Assembly (NCBI GenBank): GCA_039654915.1
Contig: CM077599.1
Span: 6,698,501 to 6,762,500, forward strand
From: Aquilaria yunnanensis
Lineage: Eukaryota; Streptophyta; Magnoliopsida; Malvales; Thymelaeaceae
Direction of reading: 5' to 3'
DNA length: 64,000 bases
Under the pieces are notes generated by a model that worked only from the letters and a program-made list of their open reading frames with translations, was not told the DNA's origin and did not search any database. The translations under genes and the position numbers were made by a program. Positions 38,220-50,900 of the stretch are shown in pieces (the stretch's first letter is position 1; every line of letters begins with the position of its first letter).

Positions 38220-40312
38220 TACTACAACAAAAAAATATCTATTATAGTATTTTCAATGTGTCACAAAAAATTTAAAAAATTTCATAATAGAGTTGTTGTA
38301 ACATTTTTTCAAATTTTACTTATATGGCACTATATTCGATGCCTATTGTGAAACTAAGAGCTTTAAATTTATAATCCTCATTCACCCGTAAGTATACAGT
38401 GTCGTCGTGTACAAAAAAGGCAGATATGGGTATCGTCTCAATAGATGGTGTGATTTTACCAAGATTTGAATTTTAGCTACTCAAACCACCTAAACTACAA
38501 TGGAAAATAAAGCGATTGAAACATACTAGATTTAAGATTGATTTTATGGATGTCTGTAAGAAGAGTATTGAGTTAGAGTAAATGAGGTTACAAACTAACC
38601 AATGCAATGTAAGATGTTAAGCTAAATTAATGCAAGGGTTACTAAATGAAACTAGACTAAGATGCTATAAATAAGAAGACCATCTCCCTAGGATTCCACT
38701 CCCTTATTTGTTATCTAAGTTAATTGAAGCCTTAGGCTATTCACCCCTTGTGTGGTGTAGAGGTTCAAAGTTCAAAAACCCCTTTCTCAAGATAAGTTTT
38801 TGCTCAACAAAGATTAAACGAGACATTTCTCAAGCTCGTGTTTTAACCCAAGATGGATTAAGCTTTAACCCTCTTTCAAGCACCTAATGAATTCATAGAT
38901 TACCTCTAATCTAATAAACCCATTATGCCCTATTCTTTTTTTCCATCCCCTTTTTTTCTTTCTCAAGAACAAAGTGGGATTGTGATTTGTGTGAGATGGC
39001 CATTCAACTCATAAACATTTGGCATAAGAATAGGCAACACAATGTGATTCATAACCATAAAAAACCTCAAATAACATTAGATAGCCAATAGCAAAAGTTT
39101 TATCCTAAGGAGATATAAAGATTACTCAAAATCCATGCTTTCTTCCCACATTAAACCCATAAACAAACAATCCATGAAAATGCACAAATAAAGAATGAGA
39201 GGAGAAGAAACCCAAGATGGTTCCTAATGGTCTGAGTCCCTATTGGGCTTATCATTTCCTCTTTCTATCTATACCCAAAAGCTCTCCCCTTAGTTTGGTT
39301 AACTTTCCAACCCTAAAATGATAAAAACCCCTCATCAAAGAACAGCTCATCAGGTGGGAAGATGCGGGGGACCAGCAAAAAATGAGGTTCAGGGTGAAAC
39401 AGGGGATGACTGGTGACGCGTCGCCTGTGAGTCGAGTTGGTGGCGACTCGTCGCCGTATGAGGAAAAATGGCAGAGCGCTCGTAACATTGGCGAAGCGTC
39501 ACCAATGACTCCCACTTCGGCTGGAATTCTTACATACCCAAATTTCGTCTCACTCGATCTTGCTCCAAACCGCCACAACCACAAAGTACTCCCACCTACA
39601 GGAAGCAGAGCAAAACATGAAAAAATAATAGGGAAAGGGAGAAACAAAAGAAAATGGCGATCAAAGTTGTAAAAAAGTCAATCACTTTGACTACTAAATT
39701 ATGTGCCTAACAGTGCCACTTAAACTTTACATGACATTTTCAATAAATGATATTACGCTCCTTTTATAACATTTCTAAAATGATATTCAGTGTCACAATT
39801 CTTAAAAATGATGCAATAAAATCAAATTTTAAATAGATAAATTAGTATTAAGCTTCACTTCCAGCCTAGTTTCCATTCCACCAAATTTACTCTCCTATTT
39901 TTACGCTCATTTTCTTTTATCAAATTTACTCTCTTTTATTTCTTCCAGGGAATTCCATATATTTATACAATGAAAAAAATATTAAATTTGTAAACCTATA
40001 GATCAAACCTCTGACTTCTACCACCACAACAAAATTTTTCACGTTGGCATGAATTAATTTTTTAATTTATTTATTGATAACTAAACAATGAAAACATGCC
40101 TAGTTATTAGGTAATGCAACCGCAAGTTTTTGTTTTACTGCAATTGTTGAATGAGGCACATGCTAAACATTTATTTGGTGTACTTATTTAAAGCGTTTAT
40201 TCCAAATATTTTCATGGTTTTATATTTCTTTAAGCATGTATTGTTACATTTGATTAAGTATCATAATTCATAACAATAATACACATACTATAAATTATTA
40301 TTATCATCATCA

Positions 40313-40328
40313 TCATCATCATCATCAT
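40313..40328. repeat. (ATC)n microsatellite
   Basis: Five to six atc units in an AT-rich context. Confidence 0.85.
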
Positions 40329-40570
40329 TGCTGCTACTATACCTACCACGTGCCTATACTTAAAAAAAATCATTGAATTACACTTTAGCAAAAATTAAAA
40401 ACTACATTTATATTAAAAAAATAAAAAAAACTATGAATTATATACAATGAGAAATTTTTACGTGTAAACTAAGTTGGTTGAAACTTTCCTCGAACCTAAA
40501 GTGATATTTTCACTAATATATAAATACATGTCATAAAAAATAAAATTTATTGTGACAGTTATATGAAGTA

Positions 40571-41260
40571 CTCCCTCCGTCACAGGTTTTCTGCTCCATT
40601 TGCCATTTTGGGCTGTCCCATATTTTCTACACCATTTTCTTTTTTAGTAAGTTTTACCATGTTTAATGACCAAATTACCCTCTTCTTCTTCTTTTTTGAA
40701 AAAATGAAAGTAAAGAGTTAAAGCAAATCCATCGATGGTTGTCGGTAGTTGGATGTAGAGCTAGTCGACCGACGTCGCTAACGGGAAAGTTGGTCCATCG
40801 ACGTCGTTGACAGCGGCCAAGCGAAGAAATTTAGGTCGAGGTGGAGGAAGATCGCTGAATCGAGGAAAGGGCCAAGGCAAAGGTGGGTGATGAGGTGAAG
40901 AGATTAGAGGCGATAAACGAGGAGATCGGAGGCGAAAGACAAGGGTAGGCAATGAGATTGGAGGTGATAGGCAAGGAGATTGGAGGCGAGAGGCGAGAGG
41001 TGAGAGGCGAGGAGATCAAAGGCAAGGGGTGAAGGTAGGTGACAATTTGAGGAGATCGGAGGTGAAAGGCGGGGAGATTGGAGGCCAAAAGGCAAGAGTC
41101 AACATGGCAGGAGATTTGAGGTGAAATGCGATGAGGCGATGAGACAAGGAGGTGAGTAGATTCCACATCTGGCGTGTAGCAGTGGGAGAGGAGAATCGTA
41201 AAACTAAGGGTAAAATTGGAAAATGATACATATGAAGCAGAAAACTTGGGATGGAGGGAG
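40571..41260. mobile_element. Large Stowaway-like element, copy 2, with minisatellite core
   Basis: TA on both sides (40569-40570, 41261-41262). Left end ctccctccgtcacaggtttt; right reverse complement ctccctccatcccaagtttt; both continue ctgct. Interior 40860-41150 is an imperfect G-rich tandem repeat built on ggagat(c/t)ggaggcgaaaggc-like units. This makes long serine/proline/leucine-rich open frames on the minus strand with no recognisable domain. No transposase. Same family as 30473-31346. Confidence 0.8.
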
Positions 41261-41351
41261 TATCATTTAACTGTTGTGATGTAGATTTATTGTGACATTT
41301 ATGAAAAATGACACTACCAAAATGTCACTAAAGGCACTCTTTGTTGCAGTG

Positions 41352-42020
41352 ATCGCTCCTCCCCGACATGCCCTCTGCTGCTTGGCCCTGGAAAATCGGC
41401 ATTTTTTTCATGCAAAAAATGCATTTTTTTTAAACTTTTTTTCCAAAAAAAAAAAAATAGAAATTGCCATGCGGAATGCAGGAGTGCCGACCAAAATTGA
41501 TGAATTGGGGCACCTAGAAGTTATCTAGTAGTTTGTAGTTAATTAATGACCCATAACAAATATCGAAGTGTTGGGTATTGTAGAATGCCTAGTCACATAG
41601 AGGACGTGTGTATGAAAAAAAACACACACTCATTTAGTCACATCGTGTATGAAACATTTCTTAGGAAACAGAAAGAGTAAGTTTTGTTTAATTTATATTA
41701 TTTTTTATTTTTATCTTTGAAACTATTTTTAATTTTTTTTTTAGGTTTTATGTAGTGAAAGGTTAAATGATGATTAAAAAAGAAAAATAAAAATTCCTTA
41801 ATGAATTTACTGTAACATATAAATGAGAGTAGTAAAGTAAATTGAATGTTAAGACTTTCTAAACAATGAAACAATTTAACCTTTTTAGGACAGTTAAAAA
41901 AATATTAACAGCTAAAAAAATATTGTTTATCTTTTTTAAGATGAAAGGAGTAATAGAAAAATTTAGGCCCACTTTATTTTTGCTTAATGCAAACACATTT
42001 ACGAGTTATTGAGCCATGGA
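41352..42020. other. AT-rich intergenic DNA
   Basis: No gene. 41640-41950 begins agaaagagtaag and ends aagatgaaaggagtaat, which may be another worn Stowaway-type repeat. Confidence 0.35.
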
Positions 42021-43680
42021 CATAACTTATTTTCAAACCGTTTGTGAAGTGCCCCTTAAGTTACTATAGATTATGATTAATCCCAAGTCAACATTTGACC
42101 TAGCTCCACCCTTTCTAGTCCTTCTGCTTCATGCCATCCTTTGTACACGCCTACTATAGTTGCCCCCCTTTTCCAATTGTCACCACCCAGCCACATCCCT
42201 CCCCATTTGGGTTCCCACTAACCCCTTTGCAAGTGTGATTGCCTTCCAAGACCCTTTGTCCAAATTAAGGTAAACTTTGTTGTGGAATAGAACAGTGACA
42301 TCAGCATTGTCGAGGATACAAGCAAAGGTGGCACCCTTGTTGGAAGATTTGGCAACACCCATGATTCGACTGAACAATGATAGATCTAGTTGGCTACGAT
42401 GAGGTGGAGGAAGGGCAATTACAGTGGATGGGTTGGAAACGAGAAGGGTGAGAGCAAGAAACAGGGGTGGTGGGAGTGGGCAAGGCCGAAAGTGGGGGAG
42501 CCAAAGGGGCAAGATCTGGCCATTGAGTCTCCAGGTGGTTGAGCAATAGAAACGGGTGATGCATGGGATGAGTAGTGTGACTATCACATGAATGGGGAGA
42601 TTCAGTGAGGTGTGATTGCAAATACTAACATACACAATGGTTTATATTTTTGTGGACACTAACTTAATTTTGTTTAGTTTTAGGTTAGAAAATTTAGTTT
42701 AGGAGCCATTTTTGTTTTTAGGGGGCAATTTGGTTTTTTTGGTCATTTTATAGCTTAGGAAGATGGTAGGCTTAGCTACATTATGATTATATAGTGTTAT
42801 GAATTTTTAGGAATTTAGATTGGTCATCTAAAGTAGATATAGGAATTAATTTAGTTTAGGCACTAATTTGAAGTCCTAAAGGTTTTGGGGTCAAAATAGG
42901 TGAAAGGGGAAGGTTTGGGTGGAAATCGAGGTTTTTTAGACGATTCTAAGCAAAATTAGAAAATTTGGTGCAAATCTGTCAATTTTAAAGAGTTTAAGCT
43001 AAATTTGGCGATTCTATGAAATTATGGAAAATTTTGGTTATTTTTACAAAGTTTTAGGCTAATTTGACAAATCCTAGAAAAATTAGGCCAAATTACAATT
43101 TTTCATAAAAATGGGGACTAAATCACTAGCCTAATAGTTTTATTGGAATAAAACTGATAATTTTGGCCGGGATTTTAGATGGGTTTTAAACTCTCAATTA
43201 AAAAACCTTGTTAACCACATTTCAATTCTCCTACTATAAATATGAGTCACCACTAGAATAAAAATGGGGAAGAATTTTGAAACCTAAGCTCAAATAAGAA
43301 AAAGGGCTAAAATTGCAATTTTAGTCCCTAGCTTTGCCTCCCTCTTTTCCAGAAACCCTAAACTTCACTAACTACCGCCACCACTTTTGGAGTGTTGCTA
43401 TAGCTGCCCGACACTCCCAGCCCGTTGCCTCTGCTCTGTCCCACATCACATCGTCACTCCCAAGTATTCCCAGCCACAATTGATGCCAAATCATCACCTT
43501 CACTTTAAACTAAAATCCGAGGTGAATTATTCGTTTGAATCCGATTGGTCTAATAAGACTCATGACATTAAACAAGATGGTTCTTTTAAATTCTTGGTGG
43601 ATTTGGTAGAGTCACAAGATTTTGATAACATCTAGGATTCCATATCCTGTTGATCTGTTAAGATTCACGGTTTAAAATTA
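42021..43680. other. Less AT-rich segment of unknown origin, possibly retroelement-derived
   Basis: A 151-codon minus-strand frame (42635-42180) ends with a non-repetitive stretch, GATFACILDNADVTVLFHNK, but shows no domain I recognise. From 43200 a TATA-like ctataaata (43236) is followed by a leader-like CT/CA-rich stretch with accctaaac (43363), reminiscent of the promoter end of a large plant LTR. No partner LTR was found. No gene called. Confidence 0.25.
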
Positions 43681-45438
43681 AATTAAGAATTAAATATAAT
43701 TAAATAAAAATAAAAATTATTTTCATCAAAGGTTAGGTAAAGAAACAAAATTGTAGGAAAAGAGAAAACTGAAACCCGATATGGTACCAATTTTTAGGTG
43801 TTATAATAAGGTTATTTTAACATGGCTGACTCACAATTTTAGAATTTCTCATAAACCATAACAAGTATATAATCAACTTGGGCAAAATTGATTGGTAACG
43901 ACTTCTAAAAATACGTTACTACAATTAACATATACAATGGGTTTATAATTCACTTGAGAATGGGTCTTCCAAGATCCACATAAAACACCACAGTAATGCG
44001 TTAACACACATAGGGATAACAATGAATAGGATGTAAGTAAGATAGTGTTAAACTCGTATCCTATCTATTATGTTGAATACTGAATTTTTATCCTATCTAC
44101 CATTCATCAAGTTTATAATTTTAATATTTATATCCAATCAATTTTAAAGTGGGAAGGATCGAGCAAAACCCACATACCCGTTACATATTACCATAATAAA
44201 AAACAGTAATTCTATAATAAAGTACCATAATAAAAAAAATTAAAATTGATCTTACAAAAAAATAATATTTATAATAAAAATAAAAATCAGCTTAGCCACA
44301 CATAAATCGTAAAATGTTTTGTCCAAATCAAATTAGTAAAATGAGTATGCATTTAGCAGCAAGCATACAACTTTGCAAAGAAAATGGTAGAAATCTTCTA
44401 CAAAGCTTCACCCTAGTGATCTTATCTTAGTCTTACATGACGCTTAATTACTGTTGCAAGTAACGAAGTCAATTAAATTATTCTATAAATTATTATGTTG
44501 CCCTTATCACACGCACACATATATACACACATATATATCTAGATGAGGTAGGATACGGAGGAGATTGGCTTAAACCTGTATATTACCCACATCTAGCAGG
44601 TTCATAATAATAATAATAATTCACATCTGCTCTAAATTTATTTAATTATTAAAAAAATTCTACCCATCAAATAGAATATGATAAGATATCCGTCAAAGTA
44701 AATATCTGTTAATATCCCTAAACACAAGCACACTGCTACCAAACAAATAGGCTCAATTATCTCGCTAAGTAGACAAGACTTGAAATAAGTTTACTTTCTT
44801 CACATTTTGATCAAACTAATTAATAACCAATGCGCTGTCTCTTCGATGTCCTGCAGATCTATTATAATTTAATTTGAAGTAGCAGAGTTGTTCGTTATGT
44901 ATGTGGCAAGTTAATTATACACTTGTAGAATATAGATTACAATGATTTTAATATATACTCTCATGTGGCCGAATTTGTCCTTCTTGTTGTCCTCTACTTT
45001 GTTTACGGAATCGTGAGTCCGTCCGTGACAGCCCAATTTTCCTCATATTCTTTGTTCATACTCTAGTCTTCCAATGCGTTATTTGAATGTAGATAAAATA
45101 TAAGTATATAAATGTAATTGGCATAAATTTTTCTAACACTTATGCATTAAAATTTTGATAAAGGAAATGAAGAACAATACTATATTTAAAAATTATAAAT
45201 TTTTAAAATATGTTTCACTTTTGAAAAATTGTGTTTAACAGTCTGTCGAATTTGGAAATAAAAAGTTATAGAAATCCAAGAAAAAAGATAAAAGTCAGGA
45301 CGAAATTAATGTTTATTGAGTAACATTGAATATAATTATGATCCAATGCAAATTTGTGGTTCTCCTTTAACTTATAACATATCCTTCTAAGAACTCTCAA
45401 ATTTCTTCCCATGATCCTTAATCTCATATTCTGATCAA
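43681..45438. other. AT-rich intergenic DNA
   Basis: No gene seen. Short ATA and CA microsatellites near 44520 and 44608 only. Confidence 0.5.
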
Positions 45439-45808
45439 GGTCCAATTCATTTACACTTAACTAAGTTTGATTAATTTTAAATGATTTATTTTTATCTTTA
45501 TATATTTTTTCCATATCTAATGTCATTTAAAAGCTAATACTATATAACACACACACACACACACATAATATTCATTTAATAACATTTTTTACAATGTAAT
45601 TATTTAATTTTTATAAATTTTTTCTTAAGCAATTTAGAAAAATAAAAATCAATTAAAAATTTGATCACATTATAACAAAATGTTATTCAATGGACTATTA
45701 AACTGATATAGTATAAGCTTTGAAATGATATTACATATAGACGAAAAAAAAAGCCATAAAAATGAAAATGAGTCATTTCGGTTAATCCAACTTAAGCACA
45801 CATGAAAT
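45439..45808. repeat. MITE, family P, diverged copy 3
   Basis: Starts tccaattcatttacactta and ends gagtcatttcggttaatcc then cttaag, resembling the ends of the copies at 27816-28157 and 59434-59766. Inner words ttcattta..aaca and caatggactattaaa also match. Contains a (CA)n run at 45547-45564. Confidence 0.5.
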
Positions 45809-46383
45809 GTACCTAAAATTTGCAAGCACAACCTAGAAATATATAATTTAATTATAATTCTCATTACATAAACCAAAATTAATTCTTGCTGGCATCCTGT
45901 TTATTATAGAATTCAGATTGTGAAGTTTTATTGGAAAAAGAATAAACAAAAAGTTGGATGTCATTCCTAACAATTTCATGTTTAATGGTCATCAATATCA
46001 ATTTTAAACCGTTCTACACAAGTTTGTTGTTGAATTAACGTGGCAACTTACAAAGTTCACCCATAATGTGATCGAGTTTTTTTTATTATTTTCAGGCTAC
46101 TAATACTAATTTAAATGTAATTCAATATACAATGTCAGTGTGAAAAAAATTAAATTTCAACGTCGGGGTCTTTAAAAAGGTAAATAACTTTTTAACTAAA
46201 GATAGCTTTATGAAAATTTTCATAAAAGTATTGTGATTGAAATTTATTTAAGAATATATTTCATTCAAGTTTAAAAGTTATCAAGTTAAAAAAATATTAT
46301 ATATTGAAGGACTTGATTAATAGTATTATAAAATGGTAAAAATTAAAGGTCGAATAACATTTGATTCATCCACACTTTTTGTT

Positions 46384-46423
<40 letters not shown>
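45809..46423. other. AT-rich intergenic DNA ending in (AT)n
   Basis: No gene. The last part (46386-46423) is a TA microsatellite that borders the next element. Confidence 0.5.
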
Positions 46424-46428
<5 letters not shown>

Positions 46429-47882
46429 AATTCTATGTCAAGTCCCTTTGCTTATTTTCTTGTCCTAAATAGGTACCTTACTTTAAAGTTGTCCTATTGA
46501 AATACCATACCTCATATATTGCATCTCAATTGAGTCATTTTCATCAATTTTAGAATTAAATTGGACAAAAATTGTTGATATGTCACTAATTCAACATTAA
46601 AATAAATGTAAAATAATAATTTTAATCTTCAAATTTTTTCAATCAATATTTCTAAACCTTTAAAACTGATTGAATATCAATAATGAAACCAAACTTTTAA
46701 AATTTCTCCTTTTAGCCATAAAAACATCAAAAACATCAACTCAAATTACAAAACAATTAATTGGTTTCTTCATCAAAACCCAAAATAATTAATTGGTTTT
46801 TGATGTCTATCGTACATCCTTAGTGGTAGAATCGAAGAACAAACACGACAACTTTATGAGATTGAATCAAAGATGAAGAGCAGAGATTGAATCCAACAAG
46901 TGAGGTTTGATTCCTCTTCCCTTCTTCTCAAAATACCGTTCTACTTCTCGGTTGTGATCTCCTCAACTGATGCTACTCTAGCTCCTCAGCTGATGATCAG
47001 AGCAGACAAATGAGAGACATGGAGGTGAAGACAGAAAATTTAACGGCGGCAGCCCCATTTGCAAAAAACAATGGTGACAACACTAGGATTTAAGCTGTCA
47101 GGATTGAAGGAAGAAAGATTTGTCCTTCCTAAAATTACCGGTGAACAACAACACCGAGTAGTTTCCTTTCCTCCCAACAACACCTTTCTTCAACTTCCTT
47201 CCGATAGCCATCAATTTCCATGTCACTGATATAGAAAGAGAACAAGATAGACAAAGACATAGATAGAATCGAAAAAGGTATTATGAGATTTATTTGGTAG
47301 AACAATATAAGATAAAAAATCAAAGATTTATTTGGGTTATGGGTGAGAACAGTAGGAGGTGAAGAGTGTTAATTAGGAGGATGAAAGCTTTTGCCAATAT
47401 GGGTTTGGAGGTTTGAGAGATTTTGGAACTTTTGGGGTACGAATAGTTAATTTAAAATTAACAAATTCCCACAAACCTTTACACAAAAGAATTGGAGAGA
47501 AAGAGTCGGAGAAAATCTAGAGAAAAGAGAAGGGTTTTCGTGGAGGATGGAGATTTTGGAGATAATCTGGAGAAAATCTAGAGAAAGATCAGAAGAAATT
47601 TGGTGAATATTGTAACTTTGCATGTCTTTTAATTAAAAGTATAAGTCTTAGAGTTATTAATTGGAAAAGTGTGATGACCAAAATTGTAATTTTACATGTC
47701 TTTTAGTGTTAATTAATGCTACATCTACAATTTTCATCTGATTTAATAATGAAATTGATGAAAAAGACTTAATTGAGACACGCAATATAAGCTATGGAAT
47801 TTCAGTAGAATAGAATAGCCTTAAACTCAGTTACTAATTTAAAACAAACAAATAAGCTGAGGGACATACAATGGATTTTACC
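46424..47882. mobile_element. Long-TIR element inserted in an AT microsatellite
   Basis: The two ends are inverted copies over about 180 bp: left gggtaaattctatgtcaagt and right reverse complement ggtaaaatccattgtatgtc; further in, left tcaattgagtcattttcatc matches tcaattaagtctttttcatc. TA repeats lie on both sides (46386-46423, 47883-47910), so the element split one microsatellite and any 9-bp duplication is hidden in it. The interior (46840-47600) is unlike the ends and has no transposase or recognised domain. Likely Mutator-like. Confidence 0.75.
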
Positions 47883-47915
<33 letters not shown>

Positions 47916-50900
47916 AAAATATGAAGGCGCATAAATTGTTGAATGATTTTTTTACTCTTAAAGTTTAATATATTGTAATAATTTAAATAAACATATTGTA
48001 GTAATTTAACCATTTTAAAACAATGGCTAAATTCTTCAAAATATCTCCACATTTTAATTTTTTTTATTTGAAACACATATTTTAATCTATTACACTTTAC
48101 AATGTCAGACCGTTAGAAAAATTCTTCCACACTATTCAATGGCCCAATGCATTTGCCCATTGGAATATCATATTTTTTTACATATTAGATACTAGTCTCT
48201 TTTCAGGTTTAAAATTTTCCATTAACTGTCAAATTATATTTTTATCCATCATTGAGGTGTTAAAGTTTAATTTTGCAATAAACTTCTCCTTCATTTTATA
48301 TTATTGTTTAAAAAAAACCTTAATCAAAAGATTTTATTAATTTCATTACCCTTTAACTTCAATGATATATTTTTATTAACAATGATATATTTTTATTAAC
48401 ACTTAAAAGTACATTCATAGATAAATTTTTATTTGTCTATTTGATTAGTGCGCACAATATTCAAGATGAAACCAAAATGAAAATTAGATATAAGGTGCCC
48501 TATGAAAATTATCCTAAATACAATCTTCAATTTATTAACCAAAAGAGAAGTTACACAAGTGACACCTCCTGTACAAACTATGTAAGCTAACAAGCAGCTA
48601 GCCAATTCCCATGAAAAACAATACCACATTGAGCATAAATCTTTATCCTCCTTTACCCCACCCGGAAGCCTAAAACTCTGAAGACATACTTACACTTTCT
48701 TTTTTAGCGCTTAGATAAATTATACTATTAAAATATAAAATTAAATTGTTGGAAAAATTAATTTTTTTAATATCGTTTTTTTTTCAACAGCAAGAAAATT
48801 TTATTAAAATAAATAAACAATAGTACAATGATATGACTCAATTTCATCCTAGACTTTTGTCTATTATCTTTTCAGTCTAAAACAATTAAAAACATTTTAA
48901 TTTATCTTGGTAGATTTAATTTGTTAACCAATCCAAGAGCTTTTATAAAATAAGTGCATACATTGTACACAATAATTGTTTCATATATGGAAGAAATTGA
49001 TAATATAAGAGTTTATTTAATTATAAAACAATTGTTTTCCAGTTAAAATTTATTAAAAAATTTTGGTTTTGAAATATATTATTCAATATTATATATTTAG
49101 TTAATAAAAATTTTAATATACTTTTAATATTTAAAATGTTAGATAAATTTTTACTAATTACATACAATTTATTTATGTTCAAAGAACGTGTCAATGACCA
49201 GTGTATGTGTATACATAGAGCATAGATACAAATATAGATATACAAAAATAGAAATAAGTATATATGCTTCATTACTTTCTACAGATATTAATTTGGGCGT
49301 GATTTTTATTTTATGGAGTACTGACTTAATGGATGGGATGATGAATTTTTAGAATATTCAATTAACAATCAAGGGCGATTTTATTTTTTCTCTTGGCATG
49401 GACGGGGTTTTAGGTCCCAATCTCATGTACATAAAAGTAGTATGTATCCTTTAAAAAAAAATCTCAATCTCATGCAACTTGACACTGTCCTAATTCTTCT
49501 TTGATAGTACATTAGGACAACAATAGGTAGTTCAGCCGGTTTTTTTTTTAATAGCTCAGGATATATTTATTTACCTTGAAGGCGATAAATCAGCATTTCG
49601 TAAGTAAGCAGCAACCTTGATTAGCACAAATTTAGGGTATTAGTTGCGCTTAATTTTTATTACTTAGTTGGGTACTGAACAAGGCAAAACACGTCGATTC
49701 TGTGGAGAATATAGACAAACAAGAGGCTTTGTTAGTTGCTTCATCCTCCCTCTTTCCTTAAATTATTTGTCCCCATCATTTTTTTTGAGATGTCTCAATT
49801 TTATTTTCCTCATTTCTAATTAAAAGATCCAATTTAGTAATTAATTTGACTATGATATTCATAATTTAATGTTTTGAAAATTTTGAATCAGAAAACATTA
49901 AGATGTTAAAAATTGGTAATACATATATATATTTATGCATGTATGTGTGCGTATTTGAACGGCAAGAAAATGGTATTACAAAAGTAAATTACAACAAGTT
50001 CAATGTCCAGCAGGTAACCAGAGAAAAGCCATCACAACTGACTACATGCTTTTTTTCTTTTTAACTGCAATAAGAACTTTATTGAAAGAAACTTAAAATG
50101 TACAATAGCACAAGACCCACAAGACCAACTCCAGCAAGATGCTAAACCTGATGCATTCAACTCTACCAATTTTGCCCTTAAGCCCCTGCTTCAAAGTAAA
50201 TGGATCTAATTTATCCAATTTGAAACGGCTAGTCTAGGATTATACACACTTTCCTACCAACAATAATTTAACTTTGTGCCTTTATTTTTCAACCATAAAT
50301 ATGACAAAGCTTGAATTTCTCCAAATATATTTTCATTATCTACTTACAGCTCCTCATGAACTTTCCTATTTATTTTCCTCCACCCCTCTTTGTAGAAGAT
50401 TGCTTCTTTTTGGCAGTCAATTTCAAAGTTTTCCAAACAAAGACATTACTTTATGAGATATCCATGGTAGCCATCTTGTAGTTTGAGCACCCACTGCAGC
50501 TGGAGAAGACATCTCTTCAATTATTCTTGTCAACTTCTTCACAAAAAACGTGGCACCTACATCTAGGTTCCACCACCACCAACCGATTACTACATGCTAC
50601 CATAGGATTCTAGCACCATTGAATCCAAGAGCATTTTAACCTTGAACATCTCCTAATTCACCAAGCAAAAGCCATCATATGAATTTTGATAAAAGTTTCA
50701 TGCATATTGAATGCCTTCGAATTGAAGACAAGTGAATTATATATTGATTAATATGTATATATTGACTAATAAAAGACATTTATTGTAAACGATGAGTTTT
50801 TTCTCTCGTGAACAAATAATTTGGGAAGGGGAAGGAATTAGTTTTATATAAAATCTTCTCCTAATATAAGGTGCATGGAGGGGGGGATCCGGAAGAAATT

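Larger units (their letters stand above)
38220..41351. mobile_element. Possible second CACTA-like element with nested insertions
   Basis: The left end tactacaacaaaaaaatat and the reverse complement of the right end cactgcaacaaagagtg are similar, and gtgacattt / aatgtcac words recur near both ends (38255-38340, 39725-39800, 40540-40560, 41290-41335). No target duplication is clear. It contains the Stowaway-like element 40571-41260 and a 38350-39680 segment with cacccgtaagtatacagtg and gggtatcgtctcaa, a wording common in plant repeats. No transposase seen. Confidence 0.35.

Noticed and set aside
39252..39672. 131-codon minus and 96-codon plus ORFs
   Set aside because: Overlap each other in a GC-richer repeat-like segment and show no recognisable domain.
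40831..41166. 111-codon minus-strand ORF
   Set aside because: Repetitive product of the minisatellite core of a Stowaway-like element.
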